The notes under the pieces: model-generated
What the model was told of the DNA's origin: nothing
Databases searched by the model: none
The model's input: only the letters and a program-made list of their open reading frames with translations
In this document: piece after piece, positions 1 through 10,801 of the stretch
Layout: every line of letters begins with the position of its first letter
How positions within the stretch are numbered: the stretch's first letter is position 1
Position numbers and translations under genes: made by a program
From: Sipunculus nudus
Lineage: Eukaryota; Annelida; Sipuncula; Golfingiida; Sipunculidae
DNA length: 64,000 bases
Direction: 5' to 3'
Assembly: GCA_026874595.1 (NCBI GenBank)
Contig: CM049316.1
Coordinates: forward strand, 5,408,339 to 5,472,338

Positions 1-1150
1 GAAATACTGACTATTTTGCCTGTTGCAATGACTCAGTATAAATAGAACTAGGTGCTCTTTTGCCCCATTTATGTCATGTACATGTACTGTGTATATAAAT
101 CAAGGTTGACATCACCAAGTAACCTACAGGTTGCGGAGCTGATAAGCATGACCTTTGACATTAAAGCCTAATATCAAATTTGTACCTCAGAATAAAATAC
201 TGAATTACATGCACCATTGTTATTCTCATTGTTCAAACGAGGTTGACCCCAAGGTCATCAATGTTTGATGAATGAAGGGGACATGTCTGACTGCAGCACA
301 CAATTCCCATTTTCTGGTCCAATGCAAAATATATAATTGCTGTTGCAGTATTGTAAGAATATAATGGCTTCTTAAGTTCCAAATTTACACGTACACTAAA
401 AGTGTACTCCACTGGATTATCAATTTCATAGTCACATGTACTGAGTGAAGTCCCCCAAAATCAAAATGCAAGTCAATTGTATATCTTTATATGAACCCCA
501 ATTTTAGTAAAATTTAACATATTATGGAAATTTCACAAAATATCATTCAATTTATTGTAATATTTCAGAAGAAGTCCACCAATTTGTTCTCAAATTACTG
601 GCTGACCATAATATATGCTTATATGAACAATTTCATTTAGGTAAAAAAAATGTAACATAAATGCCTATATCTGTCAGCCTTGAAGACTCATTTGGGCAAC
701 AGATCCCAAAGTATGAGCCGCAACAATTGATGTTTCAGCCAGCAGGAATATGTATTACATTTTTGGGCCAAGTCAGTCAAGGCATCACTTGATTGACAGG
801 TGTTGTGCTCAATGCTGTGTTTATGTTGATGTCTGTGATCATGCCTGGTCCACCTGTTTTAACTCTCTTGTTCAGGAGTAAGCCAATGCTTTCAGGGCAA
901 TATTTGGCAGGTACCAATTATTTTAAAGGGAAGAAGCTATTTTTCTTGTAAATTCAACAAGCTTTACAGGTGATTAGGCCCCTTTTGAGGCAGGTGAGCT
1001 AAAATTCATAATATTATCACTATCCTTTAAGCTGCTGTTACTTTCCACCAGAGCCTGCGTGCAGAAAATGCACTATTCCCCACCCCTAAACCAAAATCAT
1101 ATTTTATCTTGTAGCATTAGCTTGAAGACATTTTGACCAAACTTGTAACT
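1..1150. other. AT-rich noncoding DNA, no feature recognised
   Basis: No open frame of meaningful length, no splice-bounded exon and none of the repeat termini found elsewhere in the window. Ends where repeat A1 begins. Confidence 0.5.
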
Positions 1151-2736
1151 AACTAGAATACGGGTAGTCGACAAGCGACTACGTGTATCCGCTGAAATCA
1201 GAGTGGGACAGGTGAAAGAGGCATGGATTGAGTGGATCGGGGTAATAGGATATTTTGCATAAAAGCATGGCTGATGCAAAACCAGAGTGGGACAGGTGAA
1301 GTGAGGCATGGATTGAGTGGCCAGGGGAAATAGAGAGGTGTGCTGCATATAAGCATGGATGTCTGCAGCCGAAATGTGTATGTAGGTGGCGCCACCTGCC
1401 ACAAAATCCAGAAAGTTATCCAAGTTGTATACAATAGCAAAATTTTAGGCAGATAGTTCAAACCACTGCTGAGATATGAGTTATTTCATTCCGAGGCAGA
1501 TGAACAGATCGACCCTGTGCACCACCAGTTTAGCGTATGATGAAGAGCTATGTGAGACCTATAGACATGCAAAATTTCAGGAGGATATGTCAACCCAGTC
1601 CTGAGATATAAGCCTGGATGTCTGCAGCCTGAACATGAAAGTAGGCTGTGCCACTTGCCACAAAATCCAGAAAGTTATCCAAGTTGTATTCAACTGCAAA
1701 ATTTTAGGCAGATAAGTCAAACCACTGCTGAGATATGAGTTATTTCATTCCGAGGCAGACGAACAGATCGACCCTGTGCACCACCAGTTTAGCGTATGAT
1801 GAAGAGCTATGTGAGACCTATAGACATGCAAAATTTCAGGAGGATATGTCAACCCAGTCCTGAGATATAAGCCTGGATGTCTGCAGCCTGAACATGAAAG
1901 TAGGCTGTGCCACTTGCCACAAAATCCAGAAAGTTATCCAAGTTGTATTCAACTGCAAAATTTTAGGCAGATAAGTCAAACCACTGCTGAGATATGAGTT
2001 ATTTCATTCCGAGGCAGACGAACAGATGGACCCTGTGCAAAAATGGTCGCAAGTGGCACCAGCAGTTTTGGGTAAGATGAAGAGCTATGTGAGATCTATA
2101 GACATGCAAAATTTCAGGAGGATACGTCAAACCAGTCCTGAGATATAAGCCTGGATGTCTGCAGCCTGGATGTGAAAGTAGGTGGCGCCACCTGCCACAA
2201 AATCAAGATTTCCAAGATGTAAATATATGCAAAAATTTAGGCAGATAAGTCAAACCCCTGCCGAGATACGAGTGATTTTGTCCCATGACAGAAAAACAGA
2301 CAGAAGCTGTGCAAAATGTTTGCAGATGGAGCCACCAGTTTTGTGTATTGTACAGAGCTATGTGTAATTTATACACATGCTAAACGTGTATTCACTGCAG
2401 GTGGTGCCACCATTTTTTTATGTATGTTATAAAGCTATCAAAGAACTACATTTGTGCAAAATTTATTTTCCTGAGTGGTCAAACGAGTCTGAATATATGA
2501 GGGTTAATGTGTCAAAACACACGCACAAATGGACGCACTAAAGAGAGGAAATGTCAGAGGTCAACGAAAAATATTTTGGCACCAGTTCACATGTGACCCA
2601 ATAATCATGTAAAGTTTCAGAAAAATCTGTCCGGTGGTCTCAGAATTCTATTCTGGAAACATACACGGGAAACATACGCGGCGGCAGAACCTGGTCAAAA
2701 ACATAGTATGCGCAATCTTCGTTTCGGCGGATACAA
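1151..2736 (-). mobile_element. Family A hairpin-ended repeat, copy A1 (Helentron/HINE-like)
   Basis: Read on the minus strand, the element opens at 2736 with TTGTATCCGCC and closes at 1151 with a hairpin (GTAGTCG, 5-nt loop, CGACTAC) followed by CTAGTT. The start motif GTATCCGC recurs inverted just inside the 3' hairpin. The body is a tandem array whose monomers carry GGTGGCGCCACC or degraded forms of it. Between about 1482 and 2020 a 259-bp unit is repeated almost without change (the same words begin at 1511, 1770 and 2029), so this copy expanded recently. No protein is encoded; frames at 1097-1461 and 2182-2367 are chance. Seen: termini, hairpin and tandem units. Inferred: rolling-circle (Helentron-type) mobility. 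Confidence 0.7.
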
Positions 2737-3654
2737 TTACATCACATTTTATGATACTTATAAATACTTCATACCCGGTAAACAATTACAGAAACTTCCA
2801 AGAGTAGGGATTTATGATCAAGTAACATGTAATGATGTGAAGATAACAAGAAGCAATGGTAAGTAATGATAATAATTACTTGTCAATATGACCTGATTAC
2901 AAATACCAGGCAACCTACAATACAGTGTATGGTGACTGGTCCAGCAACAAGAAGACTGTAAGTCAACACAGGGCAATACACGGAGTTAAAACATCCAAAA
3001 TCACCACAGTCTAAAAACTGACTGACTGGAGATGTATCAAGCCCTCCGAGCGGTCCACTCGGAAGGGTCTGAGGCCCATTCCCTGGGCGCTCCCTAGGCT
3101 TAAAATTTTGATTGGAGTCGATGATGGACATGCCACCAAGCAAAGCAGAGAGTAGTTTTGGCCATATGCATGCCCAGGGGGGCAAACAAAAAGATATCTG
3201 AGATGTCCAGATAGCAACAATGCAGAAACCCATACATGTATCCATTAACAGGCCCAACAGCTTGGACCACACCCACCAGAACCATCTGCTGGGACACTCC
3301 GAATACGTAAAGCCATTATCGTCATCTGCCAAAAAAAACTGCAAAACTGGATTTTATCAAACATTTATAGTTTTTTTTACCTTGAAGATTCAGGTCAAGG
3401 GGATATAAACTCGTCCGACAATTTGGTAGAAACAATTGGTGTATTAAATTTGAGGACAAAATGATAAATACTTCAAAAGTAATGAGATTCACAAGAATTT
3501 CACATTTTGGCAGATTTGACCTTGAAAATGAAGGTCAGGTCACCAGGTTTCAAACTAACACAAGATTCTAGGATGAAAAATAAGTGTTTAAAATTTTTGA
3601 TGTAAAATATGCAGCCCTTCAAAAGTTATCTCATTCCCTGGATACAATAACTAT
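2737..3654. other. Unassigned noncoding segment between two repeats
   Basis: Holds a 153-codon open frame on the minus strand (2883-3344), preceded on that strand by a pyrimidine-rich run and AG near 3329 that resembles a splice acceptor. Its product has no recognisable domain or sensible composition, so it is not called as a gene. The rest is AT-rich with no repeat terminus identified. Confidence 0.4.
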
Positions 3655-3849
3655 AACTAGACATTTCTTGGCACCGCAGGTGCCAGAGTATCCCCAGACA
3701 TAGTAGGCCCCCCTCCTACAAGAACAGACCCCCATTTTTAGCAGCATATACTGACACTTGGCATATTTATTGTTTATTCCATCTAACGATCCACAATCTT
3801 GTTGAAGATGTTGGTCCTGTGACCTTGATCTTTTAAAAGATGTGTCCTG

Positions 3850-6450
3850 TGACCTTGACCTTTGATCTCATAACCCCAAAATCAATTTGGGTCTTGCTTT
3901 TCCAATGGGACATATGCAAGTCAAGTTTGAAATCTATACATCAATAAAGCAGGAATTATCATCCAGAAACTTATTTTTGGACAGATGGCTCCTGTGACCT
4001 TCACCTTTGACCTTGTGACCTCAAAATTGATAGTGTTCTTCCTCTCTTGGCAGGAGAACTATATGTGCAAGATGAAAGATATGAGATGAAATGTTTGGCT
4101 GAAAGTGCATCCACATCTTTTTAAAGATGTGTCCTGTGACCTTGACCTTTGACCTCATGACCCAAAAATCAATTTTGGTCTTACTTTTCCAATGGGACAT
4201 ATACAAGTCAAGTTTGAAATCCATACATCAATAAAAGCAGGAATTATCATCCAGAAACTAATTTTTGGACATATGGCTCCTGTGACCTTCATCTTTGACC
4301 TTGTGACCTCAAAATTGATAGGGGTCTTCCACTCTTGGCAGGTGAACTATATGTGCAAGAGGAAAGATCTGAGATGAATTGTTTGGCTGAAAATGCATCC
4401 ACAATCTTTTTAAAGAGGTTTCCTGTGACCTTGACCTTTGACCTCATGACCCCAAAATCAATTTGGGTCTTGCTTTTCTAATGGGTCAATAACAAAGCCA
4501 AGTTTGAAATCCATACATCAGTAAAAGATGGAATTAAAATCCAGAAACTAATTTTTGGACAGATGGCTCCTGTGACCTTCAACTTTGACCTTGTGACCTC
4601 AAAACTGATAGGGTTCTTCCTCTCTTGGCAGGTGAACTATATGTGCAAGATGAAAGATCTGAGATGAAATGTTTGGCTGAAAATGCATCCACATCTTTTA
4701 AAAGATGTGACCTTGACCTTTGACCTCATGACCCCAAAATCAATTTGGGTCTTGCTTTTCCAATGGGACATATATAAGTCAAGTTTGAAATCCATACATC
4801 AATAAAAGCAGGAATTATCATCCAGAAACTAATTTTTGGACATATGGCTCCTGTGACCTTCACTTTTGACCTTGTGACCTCAAAATTGATAGGGGTCTTC
4901 CACTCTTGGCAGGTGAACTATATGTGCAAGATGAAAGATCTGAGATGAATTGTTTGGCTGAAAATGCATCCACAATCTTTTTATAGAGGTTTCCTGTGAC
5001 CTTGACCTTTGACCTTATGACCCCAAATTCAATTCCGGTCTTGCTTTTCCAATGGGTCAAATACAAGTCAAGTTTGAAATCCAAACATCAATAAAAGAAG
5101 GAATTATCATCCAGAAACTAATTTTTGGAGAGATGGCTCCTGTGACCTTCACCTTTGACCTTGTGACCTCAAAACTGATAGGGTTCTTCCTCTCTTGGCA
5201 GGTGAACTATATGTGCAAGATGAAAGACCTGAGATGAAATGTTTGGCTGAAAATGCATCCACATCTTTTTAAAGATGTGACCTTGACCTTTGACCTCATG
5301 ACCCCAAAATCAATTTGGGTCTTGCTTTTCCAATGGGACATATATAAGTCAAGTTTGAAATCCATACATCAATAAAAGCAGGAATTATCATCCAGAAACT
5401 AATTTTTGGACATATGGCTCCTGTGACCTTCACCTTTGACCTTGTGACCTCAAAATTGATAGGGGTCTTCCACTCTTGGCAGGTGAACTATATGTGCAAG
5501 ATGAAAGATCTGAGATGAATTGTTTGGCTGAAAATGCATCCACAATCTTTTTATAGAGGTTTCCTGTGACCTTGACCTTTGACCTTATGACCCCAAATTC
5601 AATTCCGGTCTTGCTTTTCCAATGGGTCAAATACAATTCAAGTTTGAAATCCAAACATCAATAAAAGAAGGAATTATCATCCAGAAACTAATTTTTGGAG
5701 AGATGGCTCCTGTGACCTTCACCTTTGACCTTGTGACCTCAAAATTGATAGGGTTCTTCCTCTCTTGGCAGGTGAACTAAATGTGCAAGATGAAAGATCT
5801 GAGATGAAATGTTTGGCTGAAAATGCATCCACATCTTTTTAAAGATGTGTCCTGTGACCTTGACCTTTGACCTCATGACCCCAAAATCAATTTGGGTCTT
5901 GCTTTTCCAATGGGACATATATAAGTCAAGTTTGAAATCCATACATCAATAAAAGCAGGAATTATCATCCAGAAACTAATTTTTGGACATATGGCTCCTG
6001 TGACCTTCACCTTTGACCTTGTGACCTCAAAATTGATGGGGGTCTTCCACTCTTGACAGGTGAACTATATGTGCAAGATGAAAGATCTGAGATGAATTGT
6101 TTGGCTGAAAATGCATCCACAATCTTTTTAAAGAGGTTTCCTGTGACCTTGACCTCATGACCCCAAAATCAATTTGGGTCTTGCTTTTCCAATGGGACAT
6201 ATATAAGTCAAGTTTGAAATCCATACATCAATAAAAGCAGGAATTATCATCCAGAAACTAATTTTTGGACAGATAGCTCCTGTGGCCTTGACCTTTGACC
6301 TTGTGACCCCAAAATTTATATAGATCATCCATTATTGGCAAGTGAGCTATATATTCAAGATGGAAGACCTGGGATGAAAGTTTGGCTTAAAATGCATCCA
6401 CAGTATCTTGTAAAATGCCAATCCAGTGACCTTGACCTTTGACCTCATGA
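3850..6450 (-). repeat. ~285-bp tandem array rich in TGACCTTTGACCT
   Basis: Satellite-like core of B1. Read on the minus strand, many units carry AGGTCAAAGGTCA (a direct repeat of AGGTCA spaced by one base, DR1) followed closely by TCAAGGTCA-type half-sites; a clear example is 4143-4155. Unit lengths alternate around 281 and 289, indicating a two-unit higher-order repeat. Confidence 0.8.
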
Positions 6451-7044
6451 CCCTAGAACCTATAGGGTTCTTACTTTAGTGGTTGGCCATACATAAGTCA
6501 TGTTTGAAATCCATATGGCTATCAACACTGGAGATATCATAAGAGGTGTGTGATATTCACCATACATGGCAATATTCAAGGTCAAGGCCACTATCATAGG
6601 AAAGGTCATGACCCCAATTTAAATAAGCATCATCCCATAACCCATACCTATGTATATGCATAATATAAAAGAAATCTGTCCATTAGTTTTTGACTTATAA
6701 TGCTCACAGTGCTGTAAGGTGGCAATTTAGGGGGTATTAAACGGCACGAAAACAAGTAAAAAATAATAGGTGGCGCCACCAGTTTCTGGAACATGACAAC
6801 CCTATCCATGATCTTCCATCAACTTGATTTTGGGATAAATCCATGCAAGATTTCTTGAGATATTAAAGAATTTGTGTGATTTTCCCCAAAATTGGACCTA
6901 TTCAAGGTCAAGGACACTCTCCTAGTTAAGGTCATGACCTCATTTTAAATAGGCGTCGTCCTCTTACCCATATCTATACATATACCAAGTTTGGTAAAGT
7001 TCCGTGAAATATTTTTTGGGTTATCGCGCCAACAAGATTCATAT

Positions 7045-7075
<31 letters not shown>
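7045..7075. repeat. (CGG)n trinucleotide tract inside B1
   Basis: About ten uninterrupted CGG triplets lie just inside the 5' end (minus sense) of B1. Shorter CCG tracts sit at the same place in B3 and in A2 and A3, so the tract is part of the element's architecture and not a random microsatellite. Confidence 0.85.
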
Positions 7076-7122
7076 GACCGGTATGAAAACATAGTATCCC
7101 CCGACTTTGTCTGGGGATACAA

Positions 7123-7360
7123 TTAGGCTCATTTGACCTTGAAGATTCTGGTCAAGGTCACCGTGTTTGTCAAGTTCACAAGATATCCTACAGATGAGAC
7201 AACAACAGACAATGGCACTGAAAACAATGTCTCCCCTTGGTGGGGAGGGGGAAATAATAAGTGTTACTAATATCATTTAGTTATTCTGTATATAAAATCT
7301 GCCAACTAACCAAGAGAAACTGAAATTTCAGAAGAACATTTACATTGCAATATACTTTAC
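7123..7360. other. Short intronic spacer next to the zinc-finger exon
   Basis: Lies immediately 3' of the exon donor on the minus strand. No further exon is recognised before repeat B1. Confidence 0.4.
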
Positions 7361-7465
7361 CATTCACATCACAGTCAAATTTCTTGTGTTGAACAAAGAG
7401 TGGAAACCTGGCCAGAGGGAACTCTTGCTGGCAGGAGCCGCACACAAGGTAATCCAATTCATCAC
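7361..7465 (-). CDS. Internal exon encoding a BCL11-type N-terminal CCHC zinc finger
   Basis: A 105-bp exon on the minus strand. The acceptor is a strong pyrimidine run ending in CAG at 7468-7466; the donor is GTAAAGT starting at 7360. Both introns would split a glycine codon after its first base (phase 1 at both ends), so the exon is exactly 35 codons and can be skipped in frame. The protein contains C-x2-C-x14-H-x4-C with FPL after the first cysteine pair and HKK before the last cysteine. That spacing and these landmarks match the N-terminal zinc finger of the BCL11A/BCL11B family and its invertebrate relatives, nuclear transcription factors; in vertebrates this finger lies near the N-terminus. 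No start, stop or partner exon was found in the window, consistent with the very long introns of such genes. Family membership rests on this one finger; another zinc-finger protein using the same module is possible. Confidence 0.65.
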
Positions 7466-8020
7466 CTGAAAAAAAGAGAAGGTATGGAGATGACAATGTA
7501 ACAAATAATACAAACACTTGCATACATGCAAAGAGGTGCTGAAAGGAAACTTGTGAACTATGGTGCTTGTAATTAAAATTTAGTACCTGAGGTCAACTTC
7601 AAAACTTGAACACTAATCATTATCATGAAATGGATCGTGTCATTTTGCTTTATTTTCATTTCTTAGGTTAGCTGTACTGGGTTAGCTGTACATTTATATA
7701 TGTTGAGTGATAATTGACGCGCCTGTCAGAGTACTGTACTGTTTTGTTAAACAATGGCGGGATTCAATGATAGGTTTCAGAGTGTGCTGCAGGTACAGTT
7801 ATTGTTGTGGTGCTTGCCATGGGGTTTAGCATGGTTTTGTTCCCAGCCTATTTAGTATTCAGTGTGTTCGTGAATACAGATTGGCCATAGCAGATAAATC
7901 TGGTCAGGCTTTGTAATTAGTCTTATGAATATAAATGAGCCTCCAGGTAAGAAGGGTATTAAAGAAGTGCATATGCTGTATTGAATCACATAGTCTGTGC
8001 TGCCGGCCTGCCGCCCAGTG
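7466..8020. other. Probable intron sequence upstream of the zinc-finger exon
   Basis: Pyrimidine tract and acceptor at its low end. Otherwise unique AT-rich DNA without exons or repeat termini that could be recognised. Confidence 0.4.
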
Positions 8021-8024
8021 TCTA

Positions 8025-8290
8025 GAGAGGTGCTGCCACCCAGTGTTCAGGGAGGTGCTGCGAGAGGTGCTGCCACCCAGTATCCAAAGCTGTGCTGTAA
8101 GGAGTGCTGCTAGCATGTGTCAAATAAGGTGCTGCCAGTGGGTGATGAGTGAGGTGCTGCAAGGGTGTGTCCAGTGAGGTGCTGCCAGGGGGTGTCAAGT
8201 GAGGTGCTTCCAGCAGGTGTCCAGTGAGGTGCAGTCAAGTGCTTCCAGCATCAGTCCAGTGAGGTGCAGCCAGCTGGGGTCCAGTATCCC
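8025..8290. repeat. Degenerate ~29-34 bp minisatellite (GAGGTGCTGCCA core)
   Basis: About nine imperfect repeats of a unit built on AGTGAGGTGCTGCCA followed by GGGTGTCC. Units differ in length and sequence, so the array is old. Open frames on both strands here (7904-8177) are artefacts of the repeat. Confidence 0.75.
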
Positions 8291-8344
8291 TCGTTCAGGA
8301 GATATATAGAGACTGTTTCACCAGACTCGGTGGGAACAGATTGA

Positions 8345-8417
8345 AGGTGAGATGGCCTGAGACAGACAGAGGGCCATGGCTATAGCTCAGATGACTTATA
8401 GTCAACTGAGCTAAAAA
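8345..8417 (-). mobile_element. Family C 5' terminal fragment, copy C8
   Basis: On the minus strand this reads TTTTTAGCTCAGTTGACT, then the complementary arm AGTCATCTGAGCT, the diagnostic 5' hairpin of family C. Only about 70 bp are present; no matching 3' end lies nearby. The next sequence (8418 on) is a family D body, so the junction may be a truncation or a chimera. Confidence 0.6.
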
Positions 8418-9170
8418 TGATTGTATTTGCCACCACCAGTCTTGTGTATGAGTAAGTCATCTAAGAAGTATGGACATGAAAATTTTCAGGCAGGTACTTC
8501 AAACATATCTGAGTTATGTGCACAGATGTATGAAACCCAAACAATTGTAGGTGGTGCCAGAAGTCTTGTACATGATAAAAATGTCTGATATGTTGAAATA
8601 TGCTCAATTTCTAGCTGGTATGTCAAATCCCTCCTGAGAAATAAGTAAGGATATACACTGTGCAAAAATTGAAGGTGGTGCCACCAGTCTTGTATATGAC
8701 AAAGCTATCATATATGTAGAGATATGCACGATTTCAGGATGATTTATCAAATCCCTCCTGAGAAATAAGCAGGGACATTCACTATGCAAAAATCATTGTA
8801 GGTGGCATCACTAGTCTTGTGTACGAGAAAGCCATCAAAGATGCATGGACAAGTCAAAATTTCAGGTTTACACATCAAACTTCTCTTGAGTAAGATGCAC
8901 TGGGCTTACCAAGCTCAGCTCTGGCAGGCAGTTGTCCGGCGTGAAGTAGAACAAACTGTCAGCTGCAGCAACTGCACTGAGTGAACTCTTGACCTTATCT
9001 AGGCTGCACTGAGTGAACTCTAGACCTGTAGCTAAAACTGACACAGTTGGCAGTCTGCCAAAGCTATAAATAGATAGAGACTGAAAATTGGCCTGTTGCC
9101 AATTCTGAAGCAGCTGGCAGTCTGTCAAGCTATCTATAGATACAGACACAATCTTGGCCTATTGGTAAAT
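8418..9170 (-). mobile_element. Family D body fragment, copy D6, without termini
   Basis: Three diverged ~140-bp units with GGTGGTGCCACC-like palindromes (near 8558, 8673 and 8800), then a segment with repeated CACTGAGTGAACTC words. The same order appears in reverse complement in D1 (about 37230-37690) and D3 (about 58500-59130). Neither the D start nor the D 3' hairpin is present. Confidence 0.6.
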
Positions 9171-9863
9171 CCTTTTACATATACTGAGAGACTTTGGCTA
9201 CAATTCTTTTTTTAAGCTAACATATTCATAAGTTTTTTTTAAATAAAATTTTTTAGTTTAATAAAAGATGCCTATTGTAAGAAAAATCAGAATACAGATA
9301 TATTTTATTCTAGTTACCTTACACATAGGCTGGATATGGAACCAATTATATATGTTGCCTGTACAGCTCTGTCAAAATGAACCCAAAGAGCTGAGTTTGA
9401 TAATACAATAAGTCTTCCAGCTTTGTTTACCAAAGTATCTCAGTCCTTTCATTGTGGAAGGTCAAATTATTCTGCCAAAAATCATTTAAGTAAACTGGAT
9501 CAAAGGCCATCTATGAATAATATTTGTGCAATGTTACTGAAGTTGAATGGACAGTTTTGCAGATGACTTTGCAGCCCTCAGTTTGAAATAGGCTTACTAA
9601 TGGCTATAAGACCAACTTCAGCTTTCTATGACTCTACCATAAATCAATGAACTCGATCTATTCTTATACAATTGAAAGAACTCTACTCTAGGATAATTCT
9701 TGTGAAAAATTAAACCATTCAAGGGCTCAAATTTGCTGAAAACTGCCATCGGACACAGGTGCCAAGCAACCCAGGAAATGTGCCGGACCTCCAAGGATTT
9801 TACCAGACCCCACTTTTTCATAAAAAAAAACTCATTTTCAGGTCGTCCTTTTAAAATTCATTA
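9171..9863. other. AT-rich noncoding DNA
   Basis: No exon or repeat terminus recognised. Small frames at 9618-9821 and 9733-10032 have no domain content and the latter runs into the pogo-like element. Confidence 0.45.
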
Positions 9864-10457
9864 CAGTAGAGCGCCATTTATCCAAATGCTGAATTTCCAA
9901 AAATTTGTTTTCTTAAAATTTAAAATAGGGAAAAAAATTTATTTGTATTTAAAAATATTTTTCATGCATGTAAATACTTTAAAAGATTTTTTTTTAATTG
10001 CAAGTTGCAAGGGCCTGCATTCAGGTGTTTAAGTCATGTGGGGACCTTAATTAATTAGTTCTGGAACGATGTTGATGCTGGGCAAAGGTGTGAAAACTAC
10101 AGCTATTCCCCCAATGCAAGGCACCCTTTACACTCAGAAAGCAGCTGAGCACCGTTGTGTTATCAACCATATCACATTTGTTCTAAAGCAAGCATAGTTT
10201 GTCAGCTTTGGCTAGCAAGTCAGGCCTAACAACTGAGCAGTTTACTCATATGGACATTGGTGAAATATCCTTGCTTGGCTCAAACAGGTTGAGAGGCCAA
10301 AGCATGTGGGCCTAGCCATACAAATGAGCAGATCATTTCTTAGAGCAACTGTGTCATCTACTTAACTCGCTGTTATTCAGCATAATCATCATTTCAATCT
10401 TACTGTCAGAAAGGACATTACTCAAACATGATCATCTTGCTGTCACTTGTCAGAGAT

Positions 10458-10589
10458 ATGGAGTCAAAGAAGAGAAAACCTATGGTGTTATGCTCTGATG
10501 ACAAGCTGACAATCCTTGAGAGGCTTGACTGTGGTGACAAGCCTGCCATCATCCAGATGTTAAAAAACATACAGAGAACATTCTTATAA
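10458..10589 (+). pseudogene. Pogo/Tigger transposase N-terminal (CENP-B-like helix-turn-helix) remnant
   Basis: From ATG at 10458 the frame encodes a basic start (MESKKRK) and then an SDDKLTILERLDCGDKPA segment, which resembles the first helices of the CENP-B/pogo DNA-binding domain (KRK, then LSxxDKLxILERLDxGES). The family normally continues with an HTH and a second DNA-binding domain before the DDE catalytic core; here the frame degenerates and stops at 10589. Its position between pogo-like terminal repeats supports the call. Confidence 0.6.
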
Positions 10590-10801
10590 AACAATGTCAG
10601 GAAGTAATATATGCTGCATTGGTTAGGGTATTCAATTAATTTAAACCTACGCTAGATCTGAAAATTATAAACTGTCCATTTTAATTTTTTGGCTCTAAAA
10701 TCTTTCAAAAACTTTTATTCCTTTGCCGTTTACTCGTTTTGTGTGTGCCGCTTTGGCCCTGCCTGTGAGCAGTTAAAGATACTACACCAATTACGATGTC
10801 A

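Larger units (their letters stand above)
3655..7122 (-). mobile_element. Family B hairpin-ended repeat, copy B1, with nine ~285-bp tandem units
   Basis: On the minus strand the element opens at 7122 with TTGTATCCCC, forms a 5' hairpin with GGGGGATAC, then has a CCG-rich tract. It closes at 3655 with GTCTGGGGATAC (the inverted start), the hairpin GGCACCTGCGGTGCC and CTAGTT. The core has nine units of 281-290 bp (the word ATGGCTCCTGTGACC or a variant at 3985, 4273, 4563, 4844, 5133, 5414, 5703, 5991 and 6273). Units 4844-5413 and 5414-5983 form a near-identical 570-bp dimer repeat. Most units contain TGACCTTTGACCT. A GGTGGCGCCACC palindrome sits at 6769-6780. All open frames here are repeat translations. 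Helentron/HINE assignment is inferred from terminal architecture. Confidence 0.72.

Noticed and set aside
3044-3300. Further exons of the zinc-finger gene downstream on the minus strand
   Set aside because: Acceptor-like sites exist but no frame shows zinc fingers or other recognised BCL11 features, so no exon is called.
2883-3344. 153-codon minus-strand frame with LADDD near its start
   Set aside because: The ADD word recalls an RT motif and an acceptor-like AG precedes it, but no other RT motif follows and the rest has no domain or conserved pattern.
4021-6224. Repeated 61-75 codon frames (MDFKLDLYMSHWKSK type) on both strands
   Set aside because: They recur once per ~285-bp unit and follow the DNA repeat; there is no ribosome-level or splice context and both strands are open.
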